Notes under the pieces: generated by a model | Seen by the model: the letters and a program-made list of their open reading frames with translations, nothing else | Database searches by the model: none | Told to the model about the DNA's origin: nothing | Assembly (NCBI RefSeq): GCF_000344135.1 | Contig: NZ_BAOP01000012.1 | Coordinates: forward strand, 62,001 to 126,000 | Reading direction: 5' to 3' | Length of the DNA: 64,000 nt | Source: Gordonia malaquae NBRC 108250 | Lineage (GTDB): Bacteria > Actinomycetota > Actinomycetes > Mycobacteriales > Mycobacteriaceae | Program-made: the position numbers and the translations under genes | In this document: positions 1-7,924 of the stretch, piece by piece | How the letters are laid out: the number at the start of each line of letters is the position of its first letter | Position numbering within the stretch: the first letter of the stretch is position 1

Positions 1-1
1 A

Positions 2-76
2 ATCGGCTCCGCGTTCTGGGCGCTCGTTGTCGGAGTGCTCGTGTGGGTCTTGGGGATCGGGCGAGAAATTCGGTAA
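2..76 (+). CDS. C-terminal end of a membrane protein (partial)
   Basis: An open frame enters from the left edge and stops at TAA 74-76. The visible 24 residues are almost entirely hydrophobic (AFWALVVGVLVWVLGIG) and end in a short charged tail REIR, as expected for a last transmembrane helix with a cytoplasmic end. Nothing else of the protein is visible, so no family can be named. It could be chance, but the composition and the clean stop before the next gene favour a real gene end. Confidence 0.45.
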   Translation: MGSAFWALVVGVLVWVLGIGREIR

Positions 77-166
77 CGCCCCGCGCTAGCCGTCGAGGTG
101 AGAACCTCTTTCTCAGGCGTCTCTCAGAGGCGTGGGGGCGTTGTCATCCTGATGAAAGGAACCCCC

Positions 167-655
167 ATGAAACGAATCATCGGAACTGCACTTGTAGCGA
201 TCGCGGCCGCCGCGGTCCTGGCCGGGTGTGGCAGTTCGGACTCCGACAGCAGCAGCGACCCCACGACGACGACAGCGGGCGTCGAGACCGGCTCAGACGC
301 ATCGACAGGTGGGGCCGCAGTCGTCAAGGTTGAAGGCAAGGATCTCGAGGGACTCGACCTGAAGTCGGTCACGTGCGTCAAGCAGGGCGATGGCATCGCG
401 ATCGCGAGCGGGACGATCGGCGGCCAGGAGGGCGTCTCGGCCACGATGAAGGACGGTAACCCTCCCACGGTCACCGCGTTGGCTGTGGTCGTCGACGGTT
501 CGACGCTCGCTGTGGCGCCCGGGGTCGGGTCCGCGGAGGTGGCGGTTGATGGGGACAAGTACACGATTACCGGTACCGCTACCGGCGCGGATCTGAAGGA
601 CCTCGCTGCTGGCCCGGTGAGCAAGAAGTTCGAGATCGTCATCACCTGCAAGTGA
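167..655 (+). CDS. lpqH: LpqH-family lipoprotein (19 kDa antigen type)
   Basis: The product is 162 aa and should be exported and lipidated at Cys21: a basic N-terminus MKR, a hydrophobic core and the lipobox LAGC at 18-21. A Ser/Asp/Thr-rich linker follows (about 22-50). The mature domain carries the signatures of the mycobacterial 19 kDa antigen family: DGNPP, YTITGTATGADL and the C-terminal KKFEIVITC. Two Cys residues of the mature part (in VTCVK and ITCK) probably form a disulfide. I chose ATG 167 because GAAAGGA lies just upstream (154-160) and because the signal peptide begins here; an earlier in-frame start would add an arginine-rich stretch. In mycobacteria the family is a surface lipoprotein that signals to host TLR2; its role in this organism is not known. 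Confidence 0.88.
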   Translation: MKRIIGTALVAIAAAAVLAGCGSSDSDSSSDPTTTTAGVETGSDASTGGAAVVKVEGKDLEGLDLKSVTCVKQGDGIAIASGTIGGQEGVSATMKDGNPPTVTALAVVVDGSTLAVAPGVGSAEVAVDGDKYTITGTATGADLKDLAAGPVSKKFEIVITCK

Positions 656-668
656 CGAACGGACGATT

Positions 669-705
669 CCGCCGGTTGTGACGAACATGTCGTCACAACC
701 GGCGG
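669..705. terminator. bidirectional hairpin between convergent lipoprotein genes
   Basis: A perfect 16-bp stem (669-684 with 690-705, left arm CCGCCGGTTGTGACGA) encloses a 5-nt loop. It lies 14 nt after the lpqH stop and 20 nt before the end of the minus-strand lipoprotein gene, so it can end transcription from both sides. There is no T tract, which is common in high-GC actinobacteria. Confidence 0.75.
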
Positions 706-724
706 AAAGTCGGTGGTGCTCGGC

Positions 725-1351
725 TTATCTGGCCGCGAATGAGTCCAGAACCCGGGTGAGTTCGATCGGGTCCGGCTCGAGGATCTCCCGCGTGACGCCG
801 CCGACGACGGTGGTGATCACGGGGCAGCTGTCGGCTGCCTTGCTCTTGACGGTTCCAGCGTCGCCGGCGACCTCACCGGTCCGAGCATTCCGGATTGTCA
901 CCTTGAACTCGGTTGAGATGAGGTCGATGGTCACCTTCTTGCCATTGACGTCGAATGGGCACGACATCAGCTTCTTCTCCGAAGATGCCACAGACGAGAA
1001 ACACGCGACGGCGTTGGTCGGCGAGGGATCGGTGGGGGACACGTACCAGCTGGACGTGGGCAGTCCGACGATGTTCTTCCGGTCCCCTGTCGCGTCGGGG
1101 TCGCCGAAGAGTTGGAACCGGTACGGCTTGGCGAAGTCCTTCGCATTCGTGATTGCGGTGCCGTCGCACACCGCCGCGTAGTCGAGAAAACTGTTCGCGG
1201 TGGTCTCTGCGGCTGCTGTCTCTGAAGCGGAGTCGGTCGTCGATTCACCGTCTGATCCGCATGCGGTCAATGCAGCAACAGCTCCGATCGCTGCAAATGC
1301 TCCGGCTGTCCGGAGGAATCGAGTGGGAAGCGCAAGGAGCGTTGTTGTCAT
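725..1351 (-). CDS. putative lipoprotein of unknown function
   Basis: The 208-aa product has a long signal peptide ending in the lipobox LTAC (28-31), so it is predicted to be anchored outside the membrane at Cys31. A Ser/Thr/Glu-rich linker follows. The mature domain has four further cysteines (AVCDG, AVACF, MSCPF, DSCPV), suggesting two disulfides. It resembles no family I can name with confidence; the overall plan (acidic linker, Cys-rich small domain) is like DUF3558-type lipoproteins of mycobacteria, but I cannot confirm that. A GAAGGAAG ribosome site lies upstream of the ATG on the minus strand. It converges on lpqH. Confidence 0.7.
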   Translation of the reverse strand: MTTTLLALPTRFLRTAGAFAAIGAVAALTACGSDGESTTDSASETAAAETTANSFLDYAAVCDGTAITNAKDFAKPYRFQLFGDPDATGDRKNIVGLPTSSWYVSPTDPSPTNAVACFSSVASSEKKLMSCPFDVNGKKVTIDLISTEFKVTIRNARTGEVAGDAGTVKSKAADSCPVITTVVGGVTREILEPDPIELTRVLDSFAAR

Positions 1352-1450
1352 GATGCAGAACTTCCTTCATGTCAGTCGTGGCAGATTGGTGCGTTTTGGC
1401 CCAATATTCGGGTTGACACTAGCGGGGAACTCAGGCATCGTCCACGCGGC

Positions 1451-1513
1451 GTCGTTCCAATGGGTGACACTCTCTGGAACGACAAAGGCCCGGCATCTTT
1501 ACGATGCCGGGCC
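1451..1513 (-). terminator. tandem hairpins after tRNA-Gly
   Basis: Read on the minus strand, tRNA-Gly is followed by a perfect 11-bp hairpin (1487-1497 with 1503-1513, GGCCCGGCATC arm, 5-nt loop) and TTTGTC. A second 9-bp stem (1451-1459 with 1475-1483, GTCGTTCCA arm) comes next. The first is a classical terminator for the tRNA; the second may be a back-up. Confidence 0.7.
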
Positions 1514-1528
1514 CTCGACGGATCTTTG

Positions 1529-1599
1529 AGCGGGTGACGGGAATCGAACCCGCGTAGCTAGTTTGGAAGACTAGGGCTCTACCATTGAGCTACACCCGC
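1529..1599 (-). tRNA. tRNA-Gly (anticodon TCC)
   Basis: The minus strand folds into a standard 71-nt cloverleaf. The acceptor stem is GCGGGTG with CACCCGC, the D arm contains AGCTCAATGGTAGAGC, the anticodon arm is CTAGT-CTTCCAA-ACTAG, which gives TCC, and the T arm is GCGGG-TTCGATT-CCCGT. The discriminator base is T, as usual for bacterial glycine tRNAs. CCA is not encoded. Confidence 0.95.
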
Positions 1600-1736
1600 G
1601 TGCCGCACGCTTGGTGCGACGGGTGAAACAGTACCCCAGGGCATCGGCGATGGACAAAACCGGTCCCTGGTTCGCGGTGGGACACCCTCGGCCCGTACTA
1701 TGTGCGTTTGGCCGTGCCCGCACTGCGGGACGTCCA

Positions 1737-1810
1737 CGGGATGTGGCGCAGCTTGGTAGCGCATCCGCTTTGGGAGCGGAGGGTCGCAGGTTCAAATCCT
1801 GTCATCCCGA
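1737..1810 (+). tRNA. tRNA-Pro (anticodon TGG)
   Basis: A 74-nt cloverleaf with acceptor stem CGGGATG / CATCCCG, anticodon arm TCCGC-TTTGGGA-GCGGA reading TGG, and T arm CAGG-TTCAAAT-CCTG. The C1-G72 start pair is characteristic of bacterial tRNA-Pro. CCA is not encoded. It ends 40 nt before the tig start codon, so it may be co-transcribed with tig. Confidence 0.95.
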
Positions 1811-1850
1811 CGAATACGTGACGTACGGATCTATAAGGAGCATCGAAGTC

Positions 1851-3203
1851 GTGAAGAGCACCGTCGAGCAGCTGAGCCCGACCCGAGTCAAGCTGAGTGT
1901 CGAAGTTCCGTTCGAGGAGCTCTCCGCTGACTTCGACCGGGCATACAAGTCGCTCGCGCAGCAGATCCGAATCCCCGGCTTCCGCCCGGGCAAGGCCCCC
2001 GCGAAGCTGATCGAAGCCCGCGTCGGCCGTCAGTCGATCCTCGAGCAGGTCGTCAACGACGCACTGCCGAACAAGTACTCGCAGGCGATCGCCGAAGCCG
2101 ACATCAAGGCGATCAGCCAGCCCGAGCTCGACGTCGCAGAGCTCGAAGACGGCCAGCCGGTTCGCTTCACCGCCGAGGTCGACATCCGCCCGGAGATCAC
2201 GCTGCCGGAGTACTCGACGATCGCAGTGCAGGTCGACGCCATCGAGGTCGCCGACGCTGACGTCGAGACCGAGCTGGACAACCTCCGCGCACGCTTCGGC
2301 ACCCTCGTCGGTGTGGAGCGCGGCGCGACCAACGGCGACTTCGTGTCGATCGACCTGGTCGCCACCGTCAACGGTGAGACCGTCGACGAGGCCACCACCG
2401 AGGGCCTCTCGCACGAGGTCGGCAGCGGCGATCTGGTCGACGGCCTGGAAGAAGCCCTCGAAGGCCTGAAGGCCGGCGAGAAGAACACCTTCACCACCAA
2501 GCTCGTTGCAGGCGACCACGCAGGCGAAGAGGCAGAGGTCACCGTGACCGTCAACTCGGTCAAGGAGCGCGAGCTCCCCGCCGTCGACGACGACTTCGCA
2601 CAGCTCGCCAGCGAGTTCGACACCGTCGACGAGCTGCGCGAGAGCCTGCGTGAGCGCGCAGGCGAGTCGAAGAAGTACGAGCAGGCCGGCGCGATCCGCG
2701 ACGCAGTCCTCGAGCAGCTCCTCGAGACCGTCGAGTTCCCGCTGCCCGAGAAGGTCGTCGCAGACGAGGTCGAGGGCGTCCAGCACCAGCTGGTCCACGC
2801 ACTCGGTCACGACGACGCTCAGGTCGACCGCTTCCTCGAAGCGCAGGGCAAGACCCGCGAGGAGTGGGACGCCGAAAGCCGTACGGACGCGGAGAAGTCG
2901 GTCCGGACCCAGCTGCTGCTCGACGCGATCGCGGACGCGACCGAGGTCGAGGTCGGCCAGGACGAGCTGACCCAGCAGATCCTCATGCAGAGCCAGCGCT
3001 ACGGCGTCGCACCGCAGGAGTTCATCCAGCAGCTGCAGAACGCGAACCAGATCGGCGCCCTGTACGCCGACGTGCGTCGCAACAAGGCGCTCGCCGAGGT
3101 CATCGGTGACGTCACGGTGACCGACACCAACGGTGAGGCCATCGACACCAAGGCGTTCTTCGGCGGAGCCGACGAGGACGCTCAGGACGACGAAGAGGCC
3201 TGA
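1851..3203 (+). CDS. tig: trigger factor, ribosome-associated chaperone/PPIase
   Basis: This 450-aa protein is the ribosome-bound folding chaperone. The N-terminal ribosome-binding domain has the signature IPGFRPGKAP (about residues 44-53), which docks on L23. The middle FKBP-like domain starts near residue 160 (GDFVSIDLV), and the C-terminal helical chaperone arms follow, ending in an acidic tail. Length is typical. GTG 1851 is preceded by AAGGAG at 1835-1840. An in-frame extension upstream runs through tRNA-Pro and is not credible. Downstream is a strong terminator, then clpP1-clpP2-clpX, the order known in many actinobacteria, which joins nascent-chain folding with protein turnover. Confidence 0.97.
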   Translation: MKSTVEQLSPTRVKLSVEVPFEELSADFDRAYKSLAQQIRIPGFRPGKAPAKLIEARVGRQSILEQVVNDALPNKYSQAIAEADIKAISQPELDVAELEDGQPVRFTAEVDIRPEITLPEYSTIAVQVDAIEVADADVETELDNLRARFGTLVGVERGATNGDFVSIDLVATVNGETVDEATTEGLSHEVGSGDLVDGLEEALEGLKAGEKNTFTTKLVAGDHAGEEAEVTVTVNSVKERELPAVDDDFAQLASEFDTVDELRESLRERAGESKKYEQAGAIRDAVLEQLLETVEFPLPEKVVADEVEGVQHQLVHALGHDDAQVDRFLEAQGKTREEWDAESRTDAEKSVRTQLLLDAIADATEVEVGQDELTQQILMQSQRYGVAPQEFIQQLQNANQIGALYADVRRNKALAEVIGDVTVTDTNGEAIDTKAFFGGADEDAQDDEEA

Positions 3204-3228
3204 TCCTCTCGCCTCGATCACGAGGGTT

Positions 3229-3265
3229 CACGACAGCCGGGACGGTATCCGTCCCGGCTGTCGTG
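3229..3265 (+). terminator. terminator after tig
   Basis: A perfect 17-bp stem (3229-3245 with 3249-3265; arm CACGACAGCCGGGACGG) has a 3-nt TAT loop and is followed by TTCTCC. It lies 25 nt after the tig stop and separates tig from the clp genes. Confidence 0.88.
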
Positions 3266-3408
3266 TTCTCCCACAGATGAACCCGCAGGACGAGGCGTCG
3301 CCTTGTTCTGCTGTGAGCGAATCCGGGGTGTCACCGGAACATTCGGGGCCCCGGTAGTGATTAATCTCGGTGACAACGCCGCAGTTTCTCGACAGATAGG
3401 TACAACCA

Positions 3409-4011
3409 GTGAGCACTCTCCACACGCCTTCGATGAGCTCGGGCGTCGCCGGCCTGAACCTGACTGATTCGGTTTTCGAGCGACTCCTCCGCGAGCGCAT
3501 CATCTTCCTCGGCACTCAGGTCGACGACGACATCGCCAACCGCCTCTGCGCGCAGATCCTGCTGCTCGCCGCGGAAGACCCGGAGAAGGACATCAACCTG
3601 TACATCAACTCGCCCGGCGGCAGCGTCACGGCGGGCATGGCGATCTTCGACACGATGCAGCTCGCACCGTGCGATGTCGCGACCTACGGGATGGGGATGG
3701 CCGCGTCGATGGGCCAGTTCCTGCTCGCCGCGGGCACCAAGGGCAAGCGTCACGCGCTCCCGCACGCACGCATCATGATGCACCAGCCGTCCGCGGGCAT
3801 CGGCGGCACCGCGGCCGACATCGCGATCCAGGCCGAGCAGTTCGCCGCCACCAAGCGAGAGATGAACCGACTCAACGCCGAGTTCACCGGTCAGCCGCTC
3901 GAGAAGATCGAGGCCGACGCCGACCGCGACAACTGGTTCACCGCGGCAGAGGCCAAGGAGTACGGCTTCGTCGACCACGTGGTGACCACCATCTCGCGAC
4001 CGGGTGCCTGA
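3409..4011 (+). CDS. clpP1: ATP-dependent Clp protease proteolytic subunit 1
   Basis: One of the two serine-protease ring subunits of the Clp protease. The 200-aa product carries the oxyanion segment [12 protein letters not shown], the nucleophilic serine in GMAASMGQF, the histidine in MMHQPSAG and the catalytic aspartate in the DADRDNWF region. In mycobacteria ClpP1 and ClpP2 form a mixed two-ring tetradecamer, and this gene is directly followed by clpP2. GTG 3409 is the first start after the upstream gap. Some N-terminal residues (up to about SSGVAGLNL) may be a processed propeptide. Confidence 0.96.
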   Translation: MSTLHTPSMSSGVAGLNLTDSVFERLLRERIIFLGTQVDDDIANRLCAQILLLAAEDPEKDINLYINSPGGSVTAGMAIFDTMQLAPCDVATYGMGMAASMGQFLLAAGTKGKRHALPHARIMMHQPSAGIGGTAADIAIQAEQFAATKREMNRLNAEFTGQPLEKIEADADRDNWFTAAEAKEYGFVDHVVTTISRPGA

Positions 4012-4057
4012 GCGCCTCCTTCTTCCCTCACATCCCTTCACCGGCTACGGAGAAACC

Positions 4058-4735
4058 ATGTACAACGATCTTCCCGCTGATGTCCGCGCAGGCATCTCGG
4101 ATTCGGCGATCGCTCTGAAGAGCATCGAAGCCCGCTACATCCTGCCGTCGTTCATCGAGAACACCCCGAACGGTCAGCGCCAGTACGACCCGTACGCGAA
4201 GCTGTTCGAAGAGCGCATCGTCTTCGTCGGCACGCCGATCGACCAGACCGTCGCCAACGACGTGATGGCTCAGCTGCTGGTCCTGGAGAGCCAGGATCCC
4301 GACCGCGACATCACGATGTACATCAACTCGCCCGGCGGCAGCGTCCCGGACATGCTCGCGATCTACGACACGATGCAGTACGTCCACTGCGACGTCGTCA
4401 CCGTCTGCCTCGGCGAAGCCGCATCGGCCGCCGCGATCCTGCTCGCAGGCGGCACCCCCGGCAAGCGCGCGGCTCTCCCGAACGCAACCGTCCTGATCCA
4501 CCAGCCTCGCACGGGTGGCGCCTACCAGGGCCAGGTCTCCGACCTGGAGATCCAGGCGGCCGAGATCGAGCGCATCCGCAAGCGTCTCGACGAGATCCTC
4601 AGCCACCACACCGGTCAGGACACCGACAAGATCCGCAAGGACACCGACCGCGACAACATCCTGACGGCCGATGAGGCCAAGGAGTACGGGATCATCGACG
4701 AGGTCTTCGACTACCGCAAGAAGTCGGCACGCTAG
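4058..4735 (+). CDS. clpP2: ATP-dependent Clp protease proteolytic subunit 2
   Basis: The second ClpP subunit, 225 aa from ATG 4058. It keeps the full catalytic set: the serine in [10 protein letters not shown], the histidine in [10 protein letters not shown] and the aspartate in KDTDRDNIL. Compared with ClpP1 it has a longer N-terminus ([12 protein letters not shown] to about residue 45). ATG 4058 follows a GGAGA motif by 5 nt; a more upstream in-frame codon overlaps clpP1 and adds an unlikely leader. The 46-nt spacing from clpP1 indicates one operon. Substrates are delivered by ClpX, whose gene is next, or by ClpC encoded elsewhere. Confidence 0.96.
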   Translation: MYNDLPADVRAGISDSAIALKSIEARYILPSFIENTPNGQRQYDPYAKLFEERIVFVGTPIDQTVANDVMAQLLVLESQDPDRDITMYINSPGGSVPDMLAIYDTMQYVHCDVVTVCLGEAASAAAILLAGGTPGKRAALPNATVLIHQPRTGGAYQGQVSDLEIQAAEIERIRKRLDEILSHHTGQDTDKIRKDTDRDNILTADEAKEYGIIDEVFDYRKKSAR

Positions 4736-4743
4736 TAAACCGT

Positions 4744-4759
4744 GTTCGCCCCGGCGAAC
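4744..4759. promoter_or_regulatory. inverted repeat upstream of clpX
   Basis: GTTCGC-CCCG-GCGAAC is a 6-bp inverted repeat with a 4-nt spacer in the 83-nt gap between clpP2 and clpX. It resembles the actinobacterial ClgR motif (GTTCGC-N5-GCG), but the spacer is one base short. It could equally be a small hairpin. Confidence 0.3.
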
Positions 4760-4818
4760 GCAGTCTGCGCGAGTACCGTTCATGGTGACGCGCGTCACGA
4801 GAAAGAAGGTGCGGCCAC

Positions 4819-6102
4819 ATGGCGCGAATGGGAGACGGCGGGGACCTTCTCAAGTGCTCGTTCTGCGGTAAGAGCCAGAAGCAGGTCAAGAAGCTGATTG
4901 CTGGGCCTGGGGTCTACATCTGCGATGAGTGCATCGACTTGTGCAACGAGATCATCGAGGAGGAGCTGGCCGAGACCAGCGATGTGAAGATCGACGAGCT
5001 TCCGAAGCCCGCCGATATCCGCGACTTCTTGGACAACTATGTGGTGGGTCAGGACACGGCCAAGCGCACGCTCGCCGTCGCGGTCTACAACCACTACAAG
5101 CGAATCCAGGCAGGCGAGAAGAAGGTCAACGACAAGCGCGGCTCGGTGGAGACAGTCGAGCTGGCCAAGTCGAACATCCTGATGCTCGGTCCGACGGGCT
5201 GTGGCAAGACCTACCTCGCTCAGACTCTCGCGAAGATGCTGAACGTGCCGTTCGCGATCGCGGATGCGACCGCACTCACCGAGGCCGGCTATGTGGGTGA
5301 GGACGTCGAGAACATCCTGCTCAAGCTGATCCAGGCTGCCGACTACGACGTGAAGCGCGCCGAGACCGGCATCATCTACATCGACGAGGTCGACAAGATC
5401 GCTCGCAAGAGCGAGAACCCGTCGATCACGCGCGACGTGTCGGGCGAGGGCGTGCAGCAGGCGCTGTTGAAGATCCTCGAGGGCACGCAGGCGTCCGTGC
5501 CTCCGCAGGGTGGACGCAAGCACCCGCACCAGGAGTTCATCCAGCTCGACACGACGAACGTCCTGTTCATCGTCGCAGGAGCCTTCGCCGGTCTGGAGAA
5601 GGTCGTGGCCGAGCGGATCGGCAAGCGCGGCATCGGCTTCGGCAACGAGGTCACCAGCAAGCGCGACGTCGACACGACCGACCACTTCGCGGAAGTGATG
5701 CCTGAGGATCTGATCAAGTTCGGTCTGATCCCCGAGTTCATCGGACGTCTCCCGATGATCGCGTCGGTTCGGAACCTCGACAAGGAGGCCCTCGTCTCCA
5801 TCCTGTCCGAGCCGAAGAACGCACTGGTCAAGCAGTACGCGAAGCTCTTCGACATGGACAACGTGGAACTCGAGTTCAGCCAGGACGCCCTGGAGGCGAT
5901 CGCCGACCAGGCGATCCACCGCGGCACCGGTGCTCGTGGACTCCGCGCGATCATGGAGGAAGTCTTGCTTCCCGTCATGTACGACATCCCGAGCCGCGAC
6001 GACGTCGCCAAGGTCGTCGTCACCGGCGAGACCGTCCGCGACAACGTTCTCCCGACCGTCGTCCCGCGCAAGGACGAAGGCCCGAAGGAGAAGTCGGCCT
6101 AA
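4819..6102 (+). CDS. clpX: ClpX unfoldase subunit of Clp protease
   Basis: AAA+ unfoldase that recognises, unfolds and feeds substrates into ClpP1P2. The 427-aa product starts with the four-cysteine zinc-binding domain (CSFCGK at 14-19 and CDECIDLC at about 36-43). Walker A is GPTGCGKT near residue 124, Walker B is [10 protein letters not shown], and the ClpP-docking loop contains KRGIGFG. The sensor-2/C-terminal small domain ([12 protein letters not shown]) is complete. A GAAGG ribosome site precedes ATG 4819. It follows clpP2 by 83 nt and faces the DUF559-type gene across a large palindrome. Confidence 0.97.
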   Translation: MARMGDGGDLLKCSFCGKSQKQVKKLIAGPGVYICDECIDLCNEIIEEELAETSDVKIDELPKPADIRDFLDNYVVGQDTAKRTLAVAVYNHYKRIQAGEKKVNDKRGSVETVELAKSNILMLGPTGCGKTYLAQTLAKMLNVPFAIADATALTEAGYVGEDVENILLKLIQAADYDVKRAETGIIYIDEVDKIARKSENPSITRDVSGEGVQQALLKILEGTQASVPPQGGRKHPHQEFIQLDTTNVLFIVAGAFAGLEKVVAERIGKRGIGFGNEVTSKRDVDTTDHFAEVMPEDLIKFGLIPEFIGRLPMIASVRNLDKEALVSILSEPKNALVKQYAKLFDMDNVELEFSQDALEAIADQAIHRGTGARGLRAIMEEVLLPVMYDIPSRDDVAKVVVTGETVRDNVLPTVVPRKDEGPKEKSA

Positions 6103-6131
6103 GGCCGACGGACCGACAGGCACCAACCTTC

Positions 6132-6194
6132 ACGCATCAGGCGTTGGTTCCCGCTAATTGTCAGACAATTAGCGGGAACCGACGCCTGATGCGT
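6132..6194. repeat. 31-bp palindrome, left copy flanking the DUF559-type gene
   Basis: Two 31-nt arms (6132-6162 and 6164-6194) are reverse complements except for one G-T position, with a single-base centre. The core reads TTCCCGCTAATTGTC-A-GACAATTAGCGGGAA. It lies between convergent genes, where it could act as a bidirectional terminator, but its core recurs at 7185-7217 between divergent genes, where a terminator makes no sense. Confidence 0.85.
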
Positions 6195-6199
6195 ATTGG

Positions 6200-7159
6200 C
6201 TAAAGGAGTCCGTGGCGCCGGAGTTTCTGCGTCACGCGGGGGACCATCAGGCGGTTCTCGAGGTCGGCCCAGATGAATCGGACCACGTCGCAGCCCAGGT
6301 CGCGGAGACGGTCCTCCCGGACTTTCTCGCGCACGACGGCGTCCTCGACGCTCTGGCCCGGGCGCAAGTCGCGACCGTACTTCCGGACACCGTCGAACTC
6401 CGCGATCAGACGTCGAGCCCAGTCGTAGTCGGTGAAGGCCGACGACCCGTCGGCGAGCTCGAACTCAGACTGCAGGTCGGGGACGGGAAGGCCGGCTTCG
6501 ATCATCTGCGCGCGACCCCACGATTCTCCAGGGTTCGCCGATCGGCCGTCGGCGTAGCGCAAGGCCGCGTCGACGACGGCCGCCCCGCGGATGCGGTGGC
6601 GCGCGGCCTCAGCACGCAGTTCTTCGAGCGTCGCCCCGAGGCGAAGAGCGCTGTCCATCACGGCAAGGGCACGAGCAAGGTCGGCGCACGCGGCGACGTC
6701 CGCAGCAGTTCGCGCGATCGACGTGACCGCGATACCGCTGACAACGACGAGGACGTCGTCGGGCACTCCGGTGTGGATGTGGCGACTGTGCATTCGGCGC
6801 CCACCGCTTGAGCGGTTCGTGCCGAAATGGACCACAGAGCGGTCCGGCTTGAGGGTCGCGAGTCCGTGGACGGCGGCCGCCGATTCGTGTGTGAGCGGCA
6901 TCGACTGCCGAGACGCAGCGGCAACAACCTTGTACCGGTAGACAGCGTCGTCTATGTCGTACGTGGGCAATTGTGCAGCCGGTAGGTAGAAGCCCCTGTC
7001 CAGGGCGATGATCTCGCCGGAGCGCAATGCACGTTTGACCTCGGCGTCGGTGACTCCGATGTCGAGGAGCGTTGAACGCTGGATGATCCCGTGTTCGTCT
7101 GTCGGCCACATCGCCAGATTGGAACCTGGATCGTCGAATCCGTCACCTGCGTTGTCCAC
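6200..7159 (-). CDS. AbiEi-like winged-helix plus DUF559 (VSR/PD-(D/E)xK-like) nuclease-type protein
   Basis: The 319-aa product has a two-part plan. The N-terminal region (about 20-110: GIIQRSTLLDIGVTDAEV, LDRGFYLP, THESAAAVHGL) looks like the winged-helix domain of AbiEi-type antitoxins. The C-terminal region resembles DUF559/very-short-patch-repair endonucleases: ESWGR, LIAEFDGVRKYG and REKVREDRLRDLGCDVVRFIW supply the Glu, Asp and Lys of a PD-(D/E)xK-type site. Such proteins are common and multi-copy in actinobacteria, and their function is unproven. No toxin partner is adjacent. GTG 7159 gives the longest form; ATG 7111 (MWPTDEHG) is a plausible alternative because the winged-helix domain begins just after it. 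The gene sits between two copies of one palindrome. Confidence 0.72.
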   Translation of the reverse strand: MDNAGDGFDDPGSNLAMWPTDEHGIIQRSTLLDIGVTDAEVKRALRSGEIIALDRGFYLPAAQLPTYDIDDAVYRYKVVAAASRQSMPLTHESAAAVHGLATLKPDRSVVHFGTNRSSGGRRMHSRHIHTGVPDDVLVVVSGIAVTSIARTAADVAACADLARALAVMDSALRLGATLEELRAEAARHRIRGAAVVDAALRYADGRSANPGESWGRAQMIEAGLPVPDLQSEFELADGSSAFTDYDWARRLIAEFDGVRKYGRDLRPGQSVEDAVVREKVREDRLRDLGCDVVRFIWADLENRLMVPRVTQKLRRHGLL

Positions 7160-7184
7160 AGGTCCGCTCGCGCGGCAGGCGACC

Positions 7185-7231
7185 GCTCCCGCTAATTGTC
7201 AGACAATTAGCGGGAGCCAACGCATCATGCG
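7185..7231. repeat. palindrome, right copy flanking the DUF559-type gene
   Basis: The perfect arms 7185-7200 and 7202-7217 form GCTCCCGCTAATTGTC-A-GACAATTAGCGGGAGC. The right flank (to GCATCATGCGT at 7231) still matches the right arm of the 6132-6194 copy at 27 of 31 positions, while the left flank is lost. It is therefore a degenerate copy of the same repeat. Confidence 0.82.
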
Positions 7232-7268
7232 TAAACGCCAAGCGGCGGCGGGAAGGTGGCGTCGCCGC

Positions 7269-7274
7269 TACGGT
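7269..7274 (+). promoter_or_regulatory. -10 element of mobA-like gene (leaderless)
   Basis: TACGGT ends 7 nt before ATG 7282, so transcription should begin at or next to the start codon. There is no ribosome site. Confidence 0.5.
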
Positions 7275-7281
7275 GGTCGGT

Positions 7282-7878
7282 ATGACGCACAACACAGTTG
7301 CCGGAATCGTTCTCGCTGGGGGACGGTCGCGGCGCATGGGGCAGGACAAGGCAGCACTCGAGTACGAGGGAGTCACCATGCTCACTCGGATCACGGAGGC
7401 GATCGGGGAGCGGTGCGCGCCGGTCCTGGTCGCCGCACCGGAGGCGTCGCAGGCCTATCGGGAACTGTCAGCCGAGTCGGATCTGCAGTGGGTCACCGAC
7501 GAGAAGGACGGAAGCGGCCCGCTCGGAGGGCTTGTGGCAGCCCTGCGAGCCGCCGCGGCGGCCGGGGCCGACGTCGCATTCGTGTGCGCCACGGACATGC
7601 CGCTCGTGAAGGCCGATCTCGTCGACGAACTGCTCGCCGGACTCACGCCGTCGACCGACGCAGTGATCGCCCACGACGCCCAGCGCGACCACCCGATGGC
7701 AGGGGTCTACCGGACGAGTGCGGCCGACGCGCTGGCCGCCCTCGTCGACGCAGGAGAACTGCGCATGCTGGCGGCGTTGGACGCGATCAGCACGCGCCGG
7801 GTCGGTGTCAGCGACCCGAACTGGCTCACCAACGTCGACGCGCCCGAAGACCTGCACCGACTCCGAGTGGGAGCCTGA
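7282..7878 (+). CDS. mobA: molybdenum cofactor guanylyltransferase-like protein
   Basis: A nucleotidyltransferase of the MobA family, which attaches GMP to molybdopterin (198 aa). The N-terminal nucleotide-binding signature is LAGGRSRRMGQDKA, and the metal-binding aspartate is in CATDMPLV. A second acidic motif is DHPMAGVYR and the C-terminus has NVDAPEDL. The family also includes MocA-type cytidylyltransferases and related enzymes, so the exact nucleotide is not certain. ATG 7282 is chosen over GTG 7273 because of the leaderless -10 element. No other molybdopterin genes are nearby, and valS follows as its own unit. Confidence 0.8.
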   Translation: MTHNTVAGIVLAGGRSRRMGQDKAALEYEGVTMLTRITEAIGERCAPVLVAAPEASQAYRELSAESDLQWVTDEKDGSGPLGGLVAALRAAAAAGADVAFVCATDMPLVKADLVDELLAGLTPSTDAVIAHDAQRDHPMAGVYRTSAADALAALVDAGELRMLAALDAISTRRVGVSDPNWLTNVDAPEDLHRLRVGA

Positions 7879-7912
7879 CTGGGCCGGTTCGTCCCACGAG
7901 CTGTGTCGCTTC

Positions 7913-7918
7913 TAGAAT
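7913..7918 (+). promoter_or_regulatory. -10 element of valS (leaderless)
   Basis: TAGAAT ends 6 nt before GTG 7925, the spacing expected if the start codon is the first transcribed triplet. Confidence 0.6.
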
Positions 7919-7924
7919 CGAACC

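Noticed and set aside
1698-3221. Long antisense frame across tig
   Set aside because: Low-complexity Leu/Asp-rich shadow of tig with no motif.
4744-4759. Definite ClgR operator at clpX
   Set aside because: The spacer between GTTCGC and GCG is four instead of five bases and no second site is seen, so I kept it only as a low-confidence inverted repeat.
3361-4798. Antisense frames across clpP1 and clpP2
   Set aside because: Repetitive Val/Asp/Leu shadows; the ClpP catalytic residues on the plus strand are intact.
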